37,944 nt of DNA, taken from NCBI GenBank assembly GCA_013820755.1, contig JACDHZ010000005.1, forward strand, positions 1 to 37,944, given 5' to 3'. The stretch is from Chthoniobacterales bacterium. GTDB lineage: Bacteria; Verrucomicrobiota; Verrucomicrobiia; Chthoniobacterales; UBA10450. Below are positions 15,064-23,239 of the stretch, in pieces. How positions within the stretch are numbered: position 1 is the first letter of the stretch; every line of letters starts with the position of its first letter. A program made the translations under genes and the position numbers. Below the pieces are notes generated by a model. The model was given only the letters and a program-made list of their open reading frames with translations. It ran no database searches and was not told the DNA's origin.

Positions 15064-15132
15064 AATGTGGGAGGGGGCCTTAGCGCCCGATCTCATAACG
15101 GGAAATCGGGGCGCCGAGGCCCCTCCCACATT
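15064..15132. repeat. REP-like hairpin, family A, copy 4
   Basis: Complete inverted repeat aatgtgggagggggcctta to gaggcccctcccacatt with the core gcgcccgat and atcggggcgc. It lies in the 282-nt gap between the divergent MFS and acyl-CoA dehydrogenase genes, whose remaining sequence shows no recognisable feature. Confidence 0.92.
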
Positions 15133-15254
15133 GAAAACGGCTTCCCAAATTCAATGTCGTGCCAGCTTGAAGGCGGTAACCTCCTTCGTACCTTGGCGCT
15201 CGCGTCTGCCGCGGGCAGCCGCGCGTAGTTTTACTCGAACGCTCCTTCACACCT

Positions 15255-16508
15255 ATGATGACACTCGAACATCCTCTCGACGAAGGATCCCGCACATTTC
15301 TGAAGGAGGTTGAGGAGTTCGGACGGACCGAAGTAGCTCCGTTCGCCGACCAATGGGATCATGACGAACAACTGCCCCGCGAGATTTTCACAAAAGCCGG
15401 CAAGATCGGCCTGATGGGCATGGTCGCGCCAAGGAAATACGGCGGCCGCGGATTGAGCTACGTCACGGCAGCGCTCGCCGTAAAGGATCTCGGGAAGCAA
15501 TACGCTTCGCTCGCGATGGATATTGCCGCGCATAACGCACTCGCCGTCGGGCAGATCAACATGTTCGGCAGGGAAGATCAAAAGCGCGCGTATCTGCCGC
15601 GTTTAACGAGCGGTGAATGGATCGGTGCGTGGGGGTTAACCGAGCCGAACGCCGGCAGCGACACGGGAGGGATCGAAACAAAGGCGGAGCCGCACGGCGA
15701 CCACTGGCACGTCAACGGGATGAAGCATTTCATCACCACGGGGCGCGTCGCCGATTTGGTTGTCGTGATCGCCACGACTGGCCGCACAGAGACGGGTAAA
15801 AATGAGATCAGCGCCTTCATCATGATGAAGGATCAGGTCGAGGGCGTGCGGAAGATTCACACCTACGGCATGCGCGCGAGCGAGACGTCCGAGCTGCGCT
15901 TCACGAACTCGAAAGCAGAAATTCTCGGAGAGCGCGGGCGTGGCCGTGAGCAGGCGCTCACCGTCCTCGATCGCGGCCGCATCAGCATCGCAGCGCTTGC
16001 TGTAGGCATTGCTGAAGCAGCCTTCGATCGCGCCAATTCCTACGCGAACGAGCGGAAGCAGTTCGGTCACGCCATCGGCAACTTCCAGGCGATCCAGTGG
16101 ATGCTCGTCGACTCGGCGATGGAGCTCGAGGCTTCAGAAGTGATGACATTGCACGCTGCGCATCTGCAGGATCGCGGCGAGAACACGACTAAGGAATCGG
16201 CGATGGCGAAGCTGTTCGCCTCCGAGTCAGCGGTGAAGATTTGCGACCGCTCCATGCAGATCCACGGAGGCTATGGCTACAGTCGCGATCTCCCGATCGA
16301 GCGGTATCTGCGCGATGCAAAGCTCTGCACCATCGGCGAAGGCACCTCAGAAGTGCAGCGCCTCGTGATTGCACGGCACGTGCTCAAGGAAGCCAAGCCG
16401 CTCAAGCTCGCACATCGCGAGCACCGTGAGGCGAACGTCGATCCGATGAGACCAGCAGGCGGCAACGCGCAGCAGCAACCGGGTGTTGAGACGGGCCGCG
16501 GCAGCTAA
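15255..16508 (+). CDS. Acyl-CoA dehydrogenase
   Basis: The 417-residue product is a flavoenzyme of the acyl-CoA dehydrogenase family, which inserts the alpha-beta double bond and passes electrons to ETF. It shows the GLTEPNAGSDTGG signature (128-140), the FAD-binding RKQFGHAIGNFQAIQW region (267-282), the second signature in QIHGGYGYSRDLPIERYLRDAK and the catalytic-base glutamate E362 in GEGTSEVQR. The chain-length class is not clear; the short/branched-chain group is plausible given the IcmF-type mutase next door. The last 37 residues (381-417) are a charged, Gln/Pro/Gly-rich tail with no family match. There is a second ATG one codon in (15258). No strong ribosome-binding site was seen. Confidence 0.92.
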   Translation: MMTLEHPLDEGSRTFLKEVEEFGRTEVAPFADQWDHDEQLPREIFTKAGKIGLMGMVAPRKYGGRGLSYVTAALAVKDLGKQYASLAMDIAAHNALAVGQINMFGREDQKRAYLPRLTSGEWIGAWGLTEPNAGSDTGGIETKAEPHGDHWHVNGMKHFITTGRVADLVVVIATTGRTETGKNEISAFIMMKDQVEGVRKIHTYGMRASETSELRFTNSKAEILGERGRGREQALTVLDRGRISIAALAVGIAEAAFDRANSYANERKQFGHAIGNFQAIQWMLVDSAMELEASEVMTLHAAHLQDRGENTTKESAMAKLFASESAVKICDRSMQIHGGYGYSRDLPIERYLRDAKLCTIGEGTSEVQRLVIARHVLKEAKPLKLAHREHREANVDPMRPAGGNAQQQPGVETGRGS

Positions 16509-16527
16509 CGGAGCGTTCCCCCTTTCC

Positions 16528-16622
16528 TGTCATTCCAAGCGAAGTCGAGGAATCTCTTACTGATTCCGTGGACTCGGCGCTAAGCAGGAGTAAGAGATGT
16601 CTCCACTTCGGTCGACATGACA
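16528..16622. repeat. Palindromic repeat family B, copy 1
   Basis: Left arm tgtcattccaagcgaagtcg then aggaatctcttac; right arm gtaagagatgtctccacttc then ggtcgacatgaca. The arms pair imperfectly over about 35 nt. The element lies in the convergent gap between the acyl-CoA dehydrogenase and mutase genes and could serve as a bidirectional terminator. Copy 2 is at 18603-18703. Confidence 0.85.
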
Positions 16623-16666
16623 AGTGGGGCGGTTCCAGTCGGTCTGCGACGGCTACACGATTCCTG

Positions 16667-18568
16667 CTAAACCATCGGGCGGAAACGCCCCACGACTTCC
16701 TGCAGGGTCTCGCCGATCTGGCCTAACGAGCAGACTTCCGCCGCTTCCATGAGCGCGGGGAAGCAGTTCTCGTCCGTCTCGACGACGGCAGCCAGCTTCT
16801 CGAGCGCGGGTTCGGCTTTCTTGGCGTTCTTTGCTTTGAACTTCTTCAGACGATCCACTTGCAGTTGCTGCTTCGAACGCGGCGTGCGCGCGAGCTCAAA
16901 CTCCGGCAAGTCTTCGTTCTCGTTGCGGTACTTGTTGAGCGCGATGATCGGGCGAACGCCGCTGTAAATCTGCTGCTCGTAGCGATGCGCCGCCGTCTGG
17001 ATTTGGCTGCGCTGATAACGGTTCTCGACCGCTCCCATGACGCCGCCGAGCCGTTCGATCTCGCGGAACTCTTCGAGGATTGCCGCTTCCACGGCTCGCT
17101 CGACCGCTTTCATGCCGGGCGAGCCGCTCAGCATGTTCATCGTGTGCTTAAAGATGCCGGATTCGTCGAGCAGGATCGCCTGACCGTGCGCGGCGAGCCG
17201 GATCCATTCTTCGCTCGGTGTGGTGAACGGCTCATCGGCGCTGTTCGAATGACACGAGTTGGTGCCGTTCATGTACGACAGCATCAGCTCCGCGGCGGTA
17301 CGCGTGAGATTGTTTTTGAACTCGGCAGCGACTAACGAGCGTCCACTCGTCTGGGTGTGGACCTTGAACATCTGCGCCTTGTGGCCGGCGCCAAACGCGT
17401 CACGCATGCCGATCGCCCAGATGCGACGGGAGACGCGGGTCAGCGCGATGTATTCGACGTCCAATCCGCAATCGAGGAAGAACGAGAGCCGCGGGCCGAA
17501 GTCGTTCACTTCGAGCCCACGCGCCGCCATCATCTCTGCATAGGCGAAGCCGTTGGATAGCGTGTAGGCAGCCTGCTGCACCGGCGTTGAGCCGGCTTCG
17601 CCGATGTGGTAGCCGCTGATCGAAACGGGATACCAACGCGGCATGTTCCGCGTGGTGTATTCCATCATGTCGGTCAGGAAGCGGAGCGATGCTTCCACGG
17701 GGAAGATGGTTTCGTTCTGCGCTTGAACTTCCTTGAAGATGTCCGCTTGAATCGTGCCACGGAGCTTCGGCACGATGTCCGGACCAAAGCGGCGTTTCGC
17801 GGCCGCGATATACATCGCCATGATGATCGGCGCGGGGCCGCTGATCGTCATCGAGGCGGAGAAGTCCGGTGAGCCGAGGTCGAACCCGTCGTAGAGCCGG
17901 ATCATGTCTTCGACGGTGTCGACGGCTACGCCGCCTTCGCCGATTTTGCCAAACACGCCGTCCGCATCGCTGTCGATGCCGTAGAGCGTTGGGCCATCGA
18001 ACGCGGTGCTGAGGCGCTTCGAACGCTGGTGCGCGCCGAGGAAATGAAAACGCTCGTTCGTATCCTCAGCGAGCATGAGTCCGGAGAACAAACGCGTTGG
18101 CTCCTCAGCCTGCTGTAGAGGCAGCCGTGTCGGCTGCTCCGCTTTATCCTGAGCAGGCGACACGCCTGCCGCTACAGTTCCATTGGAAGCGCCGTTTTTG
18201 CTGCCGTTCAGCTTTGACTTCTTGCCGTGACCGTTCTTCTCGTAGGTGCCGGTCTCGATCGTCGGGTTCTGCATCGGCTCGAGATACATCTCGCGATAAG
18301 CGCCGTTCAGGAACGGGAACTCGCCGGGTAAACCGTCAGCCAACAAGTAGCGCGTGATGTCACCCGCTTCGTCGATCTCAGGCAGGGCGAGACGTGGAAG
18401 CTTTAGACCTGTCGGCGCAGTGCCGACGGGAATGTTCGCCTTGATCTGGTTCCAGCGATCGACCATCTGCTGGCCGAACTTCTTGTCCGTGCGCGCGCGC
18501 TTTACCTCGTTCTCGACGAAGTTGTTGTACTTATCTACCGCTTCGACGACGCGTCCTAGTTTACTCAT
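16667..18568 (-). CDS. B12-dependent acyl-CoA mutase, catalytic subunit of split IcmF type
   Basis: The 633-residue product is the TIM-barrel half of a coenzyme B12 mutase without its own cobalamin domain. It has STAFDGPTLYG, MTISGPAP, the catalytic-region SISGYHI (H321) and HTQTSGRSL, and it ends VCSLGQIGETLQEVVGRF, a tail typical of IcmF. Two specificity positions can be placed by context: F161 in RLFSGLMLAED and Q284 in AQNETIF. Methylmalonyl-CoA mutase has Tyr and Arg there; isobutyryl-CoA mutases have Phe and Gln. The likely reaction is therefore isobutyryl-CoA to n-butyryl-CoA. Residues 131-152 are translated from an inserted palindromic repeat. The gene follows the B12/G-protein gene by 142 nt, the same order as the domains in fused IcmF. 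Confidence 0.88.
   Translation of the reverse strand: MSKLGRVVEAVDKYNNFVENEVKRARTDKKFGQQMVDRWNQIKANIPVGTAPTGLKLPRLALPEIDEAGDITRYLLADGLPGEFPFLNGAYREMYLEPMQNPTIETGTYEKNGHGKKSKLNGSKNGASNGTVAAGVSPAQDKAEQPTRLPLQQAEEPTRLFSGLMLAEDTNERFHFLGAHQRSKRLSTAFDGPTLYGIDSDADGVFGKIGEGGVAVDTVEDMIRLYDGFDLGSPDFSASMTISGPAPIIMAMYIAAAKRRFGPDIVPKLRGTIQADIFKEVQAQNETIFPVEASLRFLTDMMEYTTRNMPRWYPVSISGYHIGEAGSTPVQQAAYTLSNGFAYAEMMAARGLEVNDFGPRLSFFLDCGLDVEYIALTRVSRRIWAIGMRDAFGAGHKAQMFKVHTQTSGRSLVAAEFKNNLTRTAAELMLSYMNGTNSCHSNSADEPFTTPSEEWIRLAAHGQAILLDESGIFKHTMNMLSGSPGMKAVERAVEAAILEEFREIERLGGVMGAVENRYQRSQIQTAAHRYEQQIYSGVRPIIALNKYRNENEDLPEFELARTPRSKQQLQVDRLKKFKAKNAKKAEPALEKLAAVVETDENCFPALMEAAEVCSLGQIGETLQEVVGRFRPMV
18114..18176. 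repeat. Palindromic repeat inserted within the mutase coding sequence
   Basis: A 63-nt inverted repeat: 26-nt arms at 18114-18139 and 18151-18176 pair with three mismatches around an 11-nt loop. Its length is exactly 21 codons, and it has no stop in the mutase frame. It encodes VAAGVSPAQDKAEQPTRLPL within a low-complexity linker ahead of the barrel's substrate-facing strand. Confidence 0.9.
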
Positions 18569-18602
18569 AGCTTTGTTCCTTTGAGGCTCACACGTGCCCT
18601 TG

Positions 18603-18703
18603 TGTCATTCCGACCGAAGTGGAGGAATCTCTCACATCCCGCTCTTCGAGCGCGCCGAGAGTCGGAAGGAGTTAGAGATGTCTCGACTTGGCTCGACATG
18701 ACA
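18603..18703. repeat. Palindromic repeat family B, copy 2
   Basis: Arms tgtcattccgaccgaagtgg then aggaatctctcac, and gttagagatgtctcgacttg then gctcgacatgaca, match the element at 16528. It fills most of the 142-nt gap between the B12/G-protein gene and the mutase gene, exactly where the domains of fused IcmF would be joined. Confidence 0.87.
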
Positions 18704-18710
18704 AGGGTGA

Positions 18711-19865
18711 TTACCGCTTCGCGGATGCTGCTGCTGCGGGCTTCGGCTGTGTCAGCAGATCACACAATTGATCAACGCCGACGTCCCGGTGCCGTTTCGC
18801 GACGGTTGAGATCAACTTTTGAGGTCGTTCGTTCTGCTCGATGCGACGTTCGATCTCACTCATCGCAGTCTTCGCGCGTTCCTGGTCGCTCTTGTTCACG
18901 ACCACGATGTCAGCGAGGTCGAGCATCACGATCTTCTGCAGCTGCAAACGCGCGCCGTAGTCCGGGTTCATCACCAGCACCGTCTGGTCGACGAGCTTGG
19001 TCTGAAACGGCATCGCTTCCTGGCCGGTGCCGACGGTCTCGATGATCACGTAATCGAATCCGCTCTGCGACAACAGCAGCAGGCAGTCTTCGGTCGCAGG
19101 GGACAAGCCGCCGGCCTGCCCGCGCGTGGCCATGCTGCGCATGAATACGCGGTCGTGCTGCGAGTTGATCATGGTGGCGCGATCGCCCAGCAGCGCGCCT
19201 TCGCCGACAACGCTTGGATCGTGGGAAAGAATCGCGATCCGCGACTGCGCCTCGCGATGGAGCAGGCGCAGCACGAGCTCGTCGATCAGCGTGGTTTTGC
19301 CAGCGCCTCCCGGCCCGGTGAAGCCGATCACACGCGTGTTCCCGGACTTCTTCATGGCAGATTTGCGGGGCGCTTTGCCGTTGGCGTAGGAGTCCTCGAT
19401 CTGCGTCAGCTTGCGCGCGAGCTGCATATCGGCCGGCGCGCCGTTGCGGCCGCTTGCCTTGTGTTGTTTGCCGTAGCGCTGGTGAACCCAATCGACCATG
19501 CCGGTAAGCGACGTGCCGGCGAAAAATATCTTATCGACGCCGCGTTTCTGCATCACGCGCTGATCGTCGTGCGTGATTGTTCCCCCACCGCCGCCGAAGA
19601 CCGCGATGTCATCCGCGCCCCGTTTCCGGAGTTGCTTCACCACCTCGACGAAAAATTCAACGTGCCCGCCGTTATAACTCGAGATACCAACGGCGCGGAC
19701 GTCCTCTTGGATCGCGGCCCGCACCATGTCCTGCACGTAACGGTGATAGCCGAGATAAACGACCTCGATCCCGTGGCGGATAAACTCGAGGTTGATGGTG
19801 TTGATCGCGCTGTCGTGACCGTCGCAAATCGGCACTGCGGTGAGGACGCGGATCGGAGAGGCCAT
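18711..19865 (-). CDS. Cobalamin-binding domain fused to MeaI-type G-protein chaperone (N-terminal half of IcmF)
   Basis: The 384-residue protein has two domains. Residues 5-125 are a Rossmann-type B12-binding domain with D15-G-H17 (CDGHDSAIN; H17 would ligate cobalt), SSYNGGHVEFF and VFGGGGGTI. Residues 175-370 are a G-protein of the MeaB/ArgK group with P-loop GPGGAGKTT (184-192), the switch-region SHDPS, IETVGTGQEAM and the base-recognition NKSD. This is the exact order found at the N-terminus of IcmF. It would load and protect cobalamin for the separate mutase chain at 16667. The C-terminal part is short with a Pro/Ala-rich tail, consistent with loss of the mutase half. It is divergent from the membrane gene at 19931. 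Confidence 0.9.
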   Translation of the reverse strand: MASPIRVLTAVPICDGHDSAINTINLEFIRHGIEVVYLGYHRYVQDMVRAAIQEDVRAVGISSYNGGHVEFFVEVVKQLRKRGADDIAVFGGGGGTITHDDQRVMQKRGVDKIFFAGTSLTGMVDWVHQRYGKQHKASGRNGAPADMQLARKLTQIEDSYANGKAPRKSAMKKSGNTRVIGFTGPGGAGKTTLIDELVLRLLHREAQSRIAILSHDPSVVGEGALLGDRATMINSQHDRVFMRSMATRGQAGGLSPATEDCLLLLSQSGFDYVIIETVGTGQEAMPFQTKLVDQTVLVMNPDYGARLQLQKIVMLDLADIVVVNKSDQERAKTAMSEIERRIEQNERPQKLISTVAKRHRDVGVDQLCDLLTQPKPAAAASAKR

Positions 19866-19930
19866 GGAGGCCGAAGTCTAACGATAATCGTTTGACCGGC
19901 AACGGCATTCTGCCCTAGATCGAGCGCGGA

Positions 19931-20476
19931 ATGGGCTCCTCTCGTCACACCACGACGCCGTCAGGGAATCGCGCTGTCGTAGCGGTGGCGACCGCGGGAT
20001 TGATCGCGGGGAGCCTCGACATCGCGTCGGCTTTTGTCCTCGCCGGAATGAAAGGGCGCACGCCAACTTGGCTCCTGCAATACGTGGCGAGTGGTCTGGT
20101 GGGCGCGCAGGCGTTCAGCGGCGGGTTCGCGACCGCGGCCCTGGGGGCGCTCTTGCACTTTCTGATCGCGATGGGAGCGGCGGCGGTCTTTTACGTTTCC
20201 AGCCGAAAGCTGAGGATTCTGACGGAACGCCCAGTCGTCGGGGGGCTCGCTTACGGCGTTGCCGTGCACGCCTTTATGAATTTAATCGTCCTGCCTCTCT
20301 CCGCCGCAACGGTTCGGCCAACCGTTTCAGGCGTGGTGACGCAACTTATCATTCATATGCTTTTGATCGGGCTGCCGATCTCGTTGATCATGCGCCGTTC
20401 GCATCCTTGTCTTCTTCCTAATTATCATGACCGATCCCTTAGATTTCAGCGGCAAAGTGGTACTCGTCACCGGTAG
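19931..20476 (+). CDS. Hypothetical integral membrane protein
   Basis: This 181-residue protein has about four hydrophobic segments: roughly 16-38 (AVVAVATAGLIAGSLDIASA), 60-95, 105-125 and 130-152. The segment GLIAGSLDIASAFV near the N-terminus and a conserved-looking HAFMNLIVLPLS are visible, but I do not recognise the family with certainty. The final residues, from about 166, overlap the first 50 nt of the SDR gene in another frame and look like a random read-through tail, so the true C-terminus may once have been earlier. No partner role can be assigned. Confidence 0.7.
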   Translation: MGSSRHTTTPSGNRAVVAVATAGLIAGSLDIASAFVLAGMKGRTPTWLLQYVASGLVGAQAFSGGFATAALGALLHFLIAMGAAAVFYVSSRKLRILTERPVVGGLAYGVAVHAFMNLIVLPLSAATVRPTVSGVVTQLIIHMLLIGLPISLIMRRSHPCLLPNYHDRSLRFQRQSGTRHR

Positions 20477-21182
20477 CTCCCGCGGTCTCGGTGCGGAAAT
20501 GATCCAGGCTTTTGGCGCGCGCGGCGCGAAGTGCGTTGTCAATTACATCGCCGACGCGAACGGCCAGAATAAAGGCGACGCCGACTCGACCGCCGCGGGT
20601 CTAAACGCGCCACTCATCGTCGAGTGCGATGTCACGAAGCCGGAGCAGGTGGAGGCGATGATGAAGCAGATCGGCGACATGCACGGCGGGCTCGACATTT
20701 TGGTGAACAACTCCGGCATCATCCGCGACCGGACGATGAAGAAGATGACGCTCGACGAATTTGAGAGTGTCGTGCGCGTAAATCTTGCCGGGACATTCAA
20801 CGTCACGCAGAAAGCCGCGACTGTGCTGCGGAGCGGCGGGCGGGTGATCAATCTGTCGTCCGTCAGCGGCCAGGTGGGCCTCTTTGGCCAGGCGAATTAT
20901 TCGTCCAGCAAAGCGGCGATCATCGCGCTGACCAAAGTCTCCGCGCGCGAACTGGCGAGGCAGCAGATCACCGTGAACGCGATCGCGCCGGGATTCATCG
21001 ACGTGGGCATGAGCAAAGGGATGCCCGACGAAGTGACGGAGAGCTTCAAGAAACAAATCCCGCTCGGCCGACTCGGCGATGCGCACGAGATTGTGAATGC
21101 CGCGCTGTTTCTCGCATCGCCGATGGCGAGCTACATCACGGGCCACGTGCTGAATGTAAACGGCGGGTTTTACATGGGCTGA
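20427..21182 (+). CDS. SDR-family oxidoreductase, FabG/PhaB-like
   Basis: A classical short-chain dehydrogenase of 251 residues. The nucleotide-binding TGSSRGLG (15-22), NNSG (94-97), and the catalytic set S145, Y158 and K162 in INLSSVSG and ANYSSSK are all present. The arginine after the glycine-rich turn suggests NADPH. The sequence is closest in style to 3-oxoacyl-ACP/acetoacetyl-CoA reductases (IIRDRTMKKMTLDEFESVV and the C-terminal SYITGHVLNVNGGFYMG). It would reduce a 3-oxoacyl thioester, perhaps linked to the acetoacetyl-CoA produced by the CoA-transferase. Its start overlaps the preceding membrane gene by 50 nt, so the two are probably co-transcribed. Confidence 0.88.
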   Translation: MTDPLDFSGKVVLVTGSSRGLGAEMIQAFGARGAKCVVNYIADANGQNKGDADSTAAGLNAPLIVECDVTKPEQVEAMMKQIGDMHGGLDILVNNSGIIRDRTMKKMTLDEFESVVRVNLAGTFNVTQKAATVLRSGGRVINLSSVSGQVGLFGQANYSSSKAAIIALTKVSARELARQQITVNAIAPGFIDVGMSKGMPDEVTESFKKQIPLGRLGDAHEIVNAALFLASPMASYITGHVLNVNGGFYMG

Positions 21183-21247
21183 CGTTTCATTGTGCATGAG
21201 CGATCTCGCGTTCGAGCGCGATCTCCGCTACAACCCGCTTGGTGACC

Positions 21248-23164
21248 ATGCAGCGGACGCGTATTTCAATTGCTCCCTTGATCCTTCTCGCGGAGGTCAC
21301 GCGGGCACTGGCCGCAGATTACTTCGTGAATGCCGATCGGTCGCAGAGCGGGGCGTTTCACACCGTGCAGGTAGGGATCGACGCAGCCGCTGCTGGCATT
21401 GGACACGAGCGGACAAACATCTTCATCGCCGCCGGGTAGCTACAACGAACGAATCTTTGTGCCCAAGCCGTCCATCAGCCTGATCCGGCTCGGCGCGTCG
21501 CCCGAGGAGACGACGATCGCATTTCGCTGCGAACCGGAGTCTCTCGACGGGTCATTCAGCTGGGGCGCGGTGGCGGAGATTCAGCCGCGTGCGAGAGGGT
21601 TCATGGCGCGCAATCTGACGCTTGAGAACCTCACGCCGGATCACAATAGGACGCAAGGGGCTTGCGGCGAGGTCGTCTGCCGATGAGGCAATCTACGATA
21701 ATGTTCGCTTCATTGGATATCAGGATACGCTCCTCGTCGATGCCACGTCCCGCGTGTACCTCCGGGACTGCTTCATCACCGGCGACACCGATTTTATCTT
21801 CGGCGATGCGACTGCTGTGTTCGATCATTGCACAATCGAGAGCGACAGTGGTTATGTGACCGCAGCAAACACGAAGCGAATGACTGCCAACGGCCTTGTG
21901 TTCCTGGACTGCACGCTTTCTCCGGGACGAGACCAGAATGCCGCGACAAGCGACGGTTCCTCTGCGACGACGAGTTCCCTTTATCTCGGTCGCCCGTGGG
22001 GTTGGTACCTGGCCGACCAGATGCCAAGCACGATTTTCATTCGAACCAGGATGGGCCCGCATATCCGCGGCAGCGGTTGGGATCCCTGGGAGCAGACTGG
22101 CGTCGCAGGCGCGGATCGCGACCCGCGGACTCGCTACTCGGAATTTGCGAGCACGGATCTGTATGGCCGGGCACTCAACGACGCAGACGGGAATGGCACT
22201 CCGGACACTCGAGTCTCCTGGGCTGACCCGATCACCGCCGCGCAGGCGGCGAATTACAGGTCGAATCTTCGGACCCGCAGAGTTCTGGACTTCACATACG
22301 CAGCCGGAAACGAGCGACGTGCAATATCAAGACGCACGCCCTGCGTGGAATCCGGCTGTTCAGCTAGCGTTTTTGCCTTCAGCGCCCCATCTGGTCGCGC
22401 ATGCGTTGAATCTTTCCACTCGCGCGCGGAAGCAGGCTGGCGACCGCAACATGATTCTCGGCTTCATCATCGCTGGCGACGCACCGAAGCAGTTGATGGT
22501 GAGAGCGCTCGGGCCGTCGCTCAGACAAGCTGGCGTAATAGGCGCGCTTCCGGATCCGATGTGGACCTGCACGATCGACAAGGCGTCTGGGTTGCGACGA
22601 ACCAGAACTGGAAAGATTCGCAGCAGGCGGCATTGAGGAGACACGTTTGGCGCCTGCTGACGATCACGAAGCGGCGATCTTCGCGAATCTCGCGCACGGC
22701 GCTTACACAGCAGTCGTACAAGGCGCCGGAAGTGCGCAGGGCATCGCGCTCGCCGAATCTATGATCTCGATTCCGGAGCGACGAGATTGGCGAACATCAG
22801 CACGCGCGGATATGTCGGCACCGGAGCTTCAGTGATGATCGCGGGGTTCATCCTGGCCGGCGGCAGCCAGCACGCGAAGATCATCGCGAGGGGCCTCGGG
22901 CCTTCGCTCGCGCAAGCAGGTGTGAGCGACGCTCTCCCGGATCCGGTGCTGCAACTGCACGACAGCAATGGTGCACTCCTTGCATCCAACGATAGCTAGC
23001 AGGCCTCGCAGCAGATGGAAATCCAGCGGAGCGGGATTGCACCGACGCGGACTGAGGAAGCCGCAATTGAGGCTTCGCTCCCGCCGGGAATATATACGGC
23101 GGTGCTTTCCGGAAATGGTAGCAGCGTCGGCGTTGGATTAATGGAGCTTTACGCCTTGCAATAG
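21248..23164 (+). pseudogene. Secreted pectinesterase with C-terminal repeat domains, degraded
   Basis: The protein can be followed through all three frames. A signal peptide (MQRTRISIAPLILLAEVTRA) leads into a pectin methylesterase with GYQDTLLVDATSRVYLRD, GDTDFIFGDATAVFDH (catalytic aspartate) and LGRPWG. Two copies of an extracellular domain follow: one around 22440-22770 (RALGPSLRQAGVIGALPDP) and one at 22789-23161 (NISTRGYVGTGASVMIAGF, GLGPSLAQAGVSDALPDP). Continuity requires frame changes near 21430, 21660, 22300, 22557, 22630 and 22755, plus a TAG at about 22997-22999 where the repeat normally has Trp. Adjacent genes are intact, so true decay is more likely than poor sequence. Pectinesterases remove methyl groups from pectin outside the cell. 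Confidence 0.9.
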
Positions 23165-23239
23165 GGCTGCGGTTCACCTGTGGCCTGTGGCGGGAGCCGT
23201 GCACTTGTGATTTCGGCACGCAGTCCTAAATTACGGGCC

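Noticed and set aside
12637-15132. CRISPR array
   Set aside because: The recurring units are long inverted repeats of unequal spacing without uniform spacers; they fit REP elements.
23180-23239. Upstream start for HppD
   Set aside because: The added 20 residues overlap the pectinesterase remnant's flank and have no counterpart in the family.
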